From assembly GCF_004768465.1 (NCBI RefSeq), contig NZ_SRMF01000005.1, forward strand, positions 204,768 through 262,984: 58,217 nt of DNA, read 5' to 3'. This stretch comes from Natronospirillum operosum. GTDB lineage: Bacteria; Pseudomonadota; Gammaproteobacteria; Pseudomonadales; Natronospirillaceae. The translations under genes were made by a program, and so were the position numbers. Shown here one piece after another: positions 58,160 through 58,217 of this stretch (positions are counted from its first letter, which is position 1; every line of letters begins with the position of its first letter). Below the pieces are notes generated by a model, which saw only the letters and a program-made list of their open reading frames with translations, was not told where the DNA came from and did not search any database.

Positions 58160-58217
58160 TGTCCGCTTTTTGCCAACTAGGAATGTCCGGTCATTGGCAA
58201 CTTCGTTTGTCCGGTTT
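58160..58217. repeat. 24-bp direct repeats at the window edge
   Basis: TGTCCG recurs at 58160, 58184 and 58208, exactly 24 bp apart, with further agreement (T.TT.G.CAAC) in each unit. The third unit is cut by the window end. Such arrays are seen at the ends of IS21-type and related insertion sequences, but no transposase lies within the window, so this is only a suggestion. Confidence 0.5.

Noticed and set aside
57045-58217. Regular 24-bp repeats taken as a CRISPR array or plasmid replication origin
   Set aside because: Units are only about 10 bp conserved and few; there are no cas genes, no spacers of normal length, and no replication initiator gene.

Overview
The window is a piece of a gammaproteobacterial chromosome with high GC that carries a complete Mu-type transposable prophage. 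The host assignment rests on the macromolecular synthesis cluster rpsU-yqeY-dnaG-rpoD (all minus strand), the divergent tsaD-folB-folK run, exonuclease I and an initiator tRNA. A marine or Pseudomonas-like gammaproteobacterium is plausible, but I cannot name the genus.

Left host arm (1-13433): rpoD, dnaG, yqeY and rpsU, then a YdcF-family membrane protein, all leftward; then rightward tsaD, folB, folK, a GH13 alpha-glucosidase and a membrane-anchored M16-fold protein that lacks the metal site. The arm ends in the 3' part of a histidine-kinase-like gene that the prophage interrupts.

Prophage (13434-49264, 35.8 kb): the ends are TGT...ACA with an imperfect 24-bp terminal inverted repeat and a GCAGC target duplication. 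Removing the element and one target copy rejoins the kinase-like gene in frame (332 codons). From left to right: repressor and a divergent Ner switch; MuA-like transposase and MuB-like ATPase; small early genes (DUF3164, GemA, several winged-helix and zinc proteins); a Mor-family activator; lysis genes (holin, lytic transglycosylase, Rz/Rz1); Mu-like head genes (terminase, portal, gp30, gpG, protease/scaffold, gpT); and a P2-like contractile tail (sheath, tube, E/E' with a -1 frameshift site, tape measure, U, X, D, W, J, I, fibre). The end of the tail operon holds a diversity-generating retroelement, followed by baseplate V and a PAAR tip protein. A 16-bp palindrome found only upstream of the lysis cassette and upstream of the protease gene matches the places of the Mu late promoters Plys and PI, and is the best candidate for the Mor-type activator site.

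The retroelement is the standout system. Order: C-type-lectin-like target with a 104-bp variable repeat (45825-45928), Avd-like helper, template repeat (46349-46452), 164-nt spacer, and a reverse transcriptase with YMDD and the GxxxSQ signature. The repeats differ at 13 sites: 12 are template adenines and the other is a T-to-G near the 3' end. The target is therefore probably a hypervariable receptor-binding protein of the tail.

Right host arm (49265-58217): 5' part of the interrupted gene, class I fumarase, exonuclease I, a DUF349 protein, an initiator tRNA with strong promoter and terminator, a decayed second tRNA copy with its own terminator, an AbiEi-like/Fic fusion preceded by four 24-bp-spaced iterons, an arylamine N-acetyltransferase behind a MerR-type promoter, and at the very edge three 24-bp-spaced repeats that may be the end of an insertion sequence lying outside the window.
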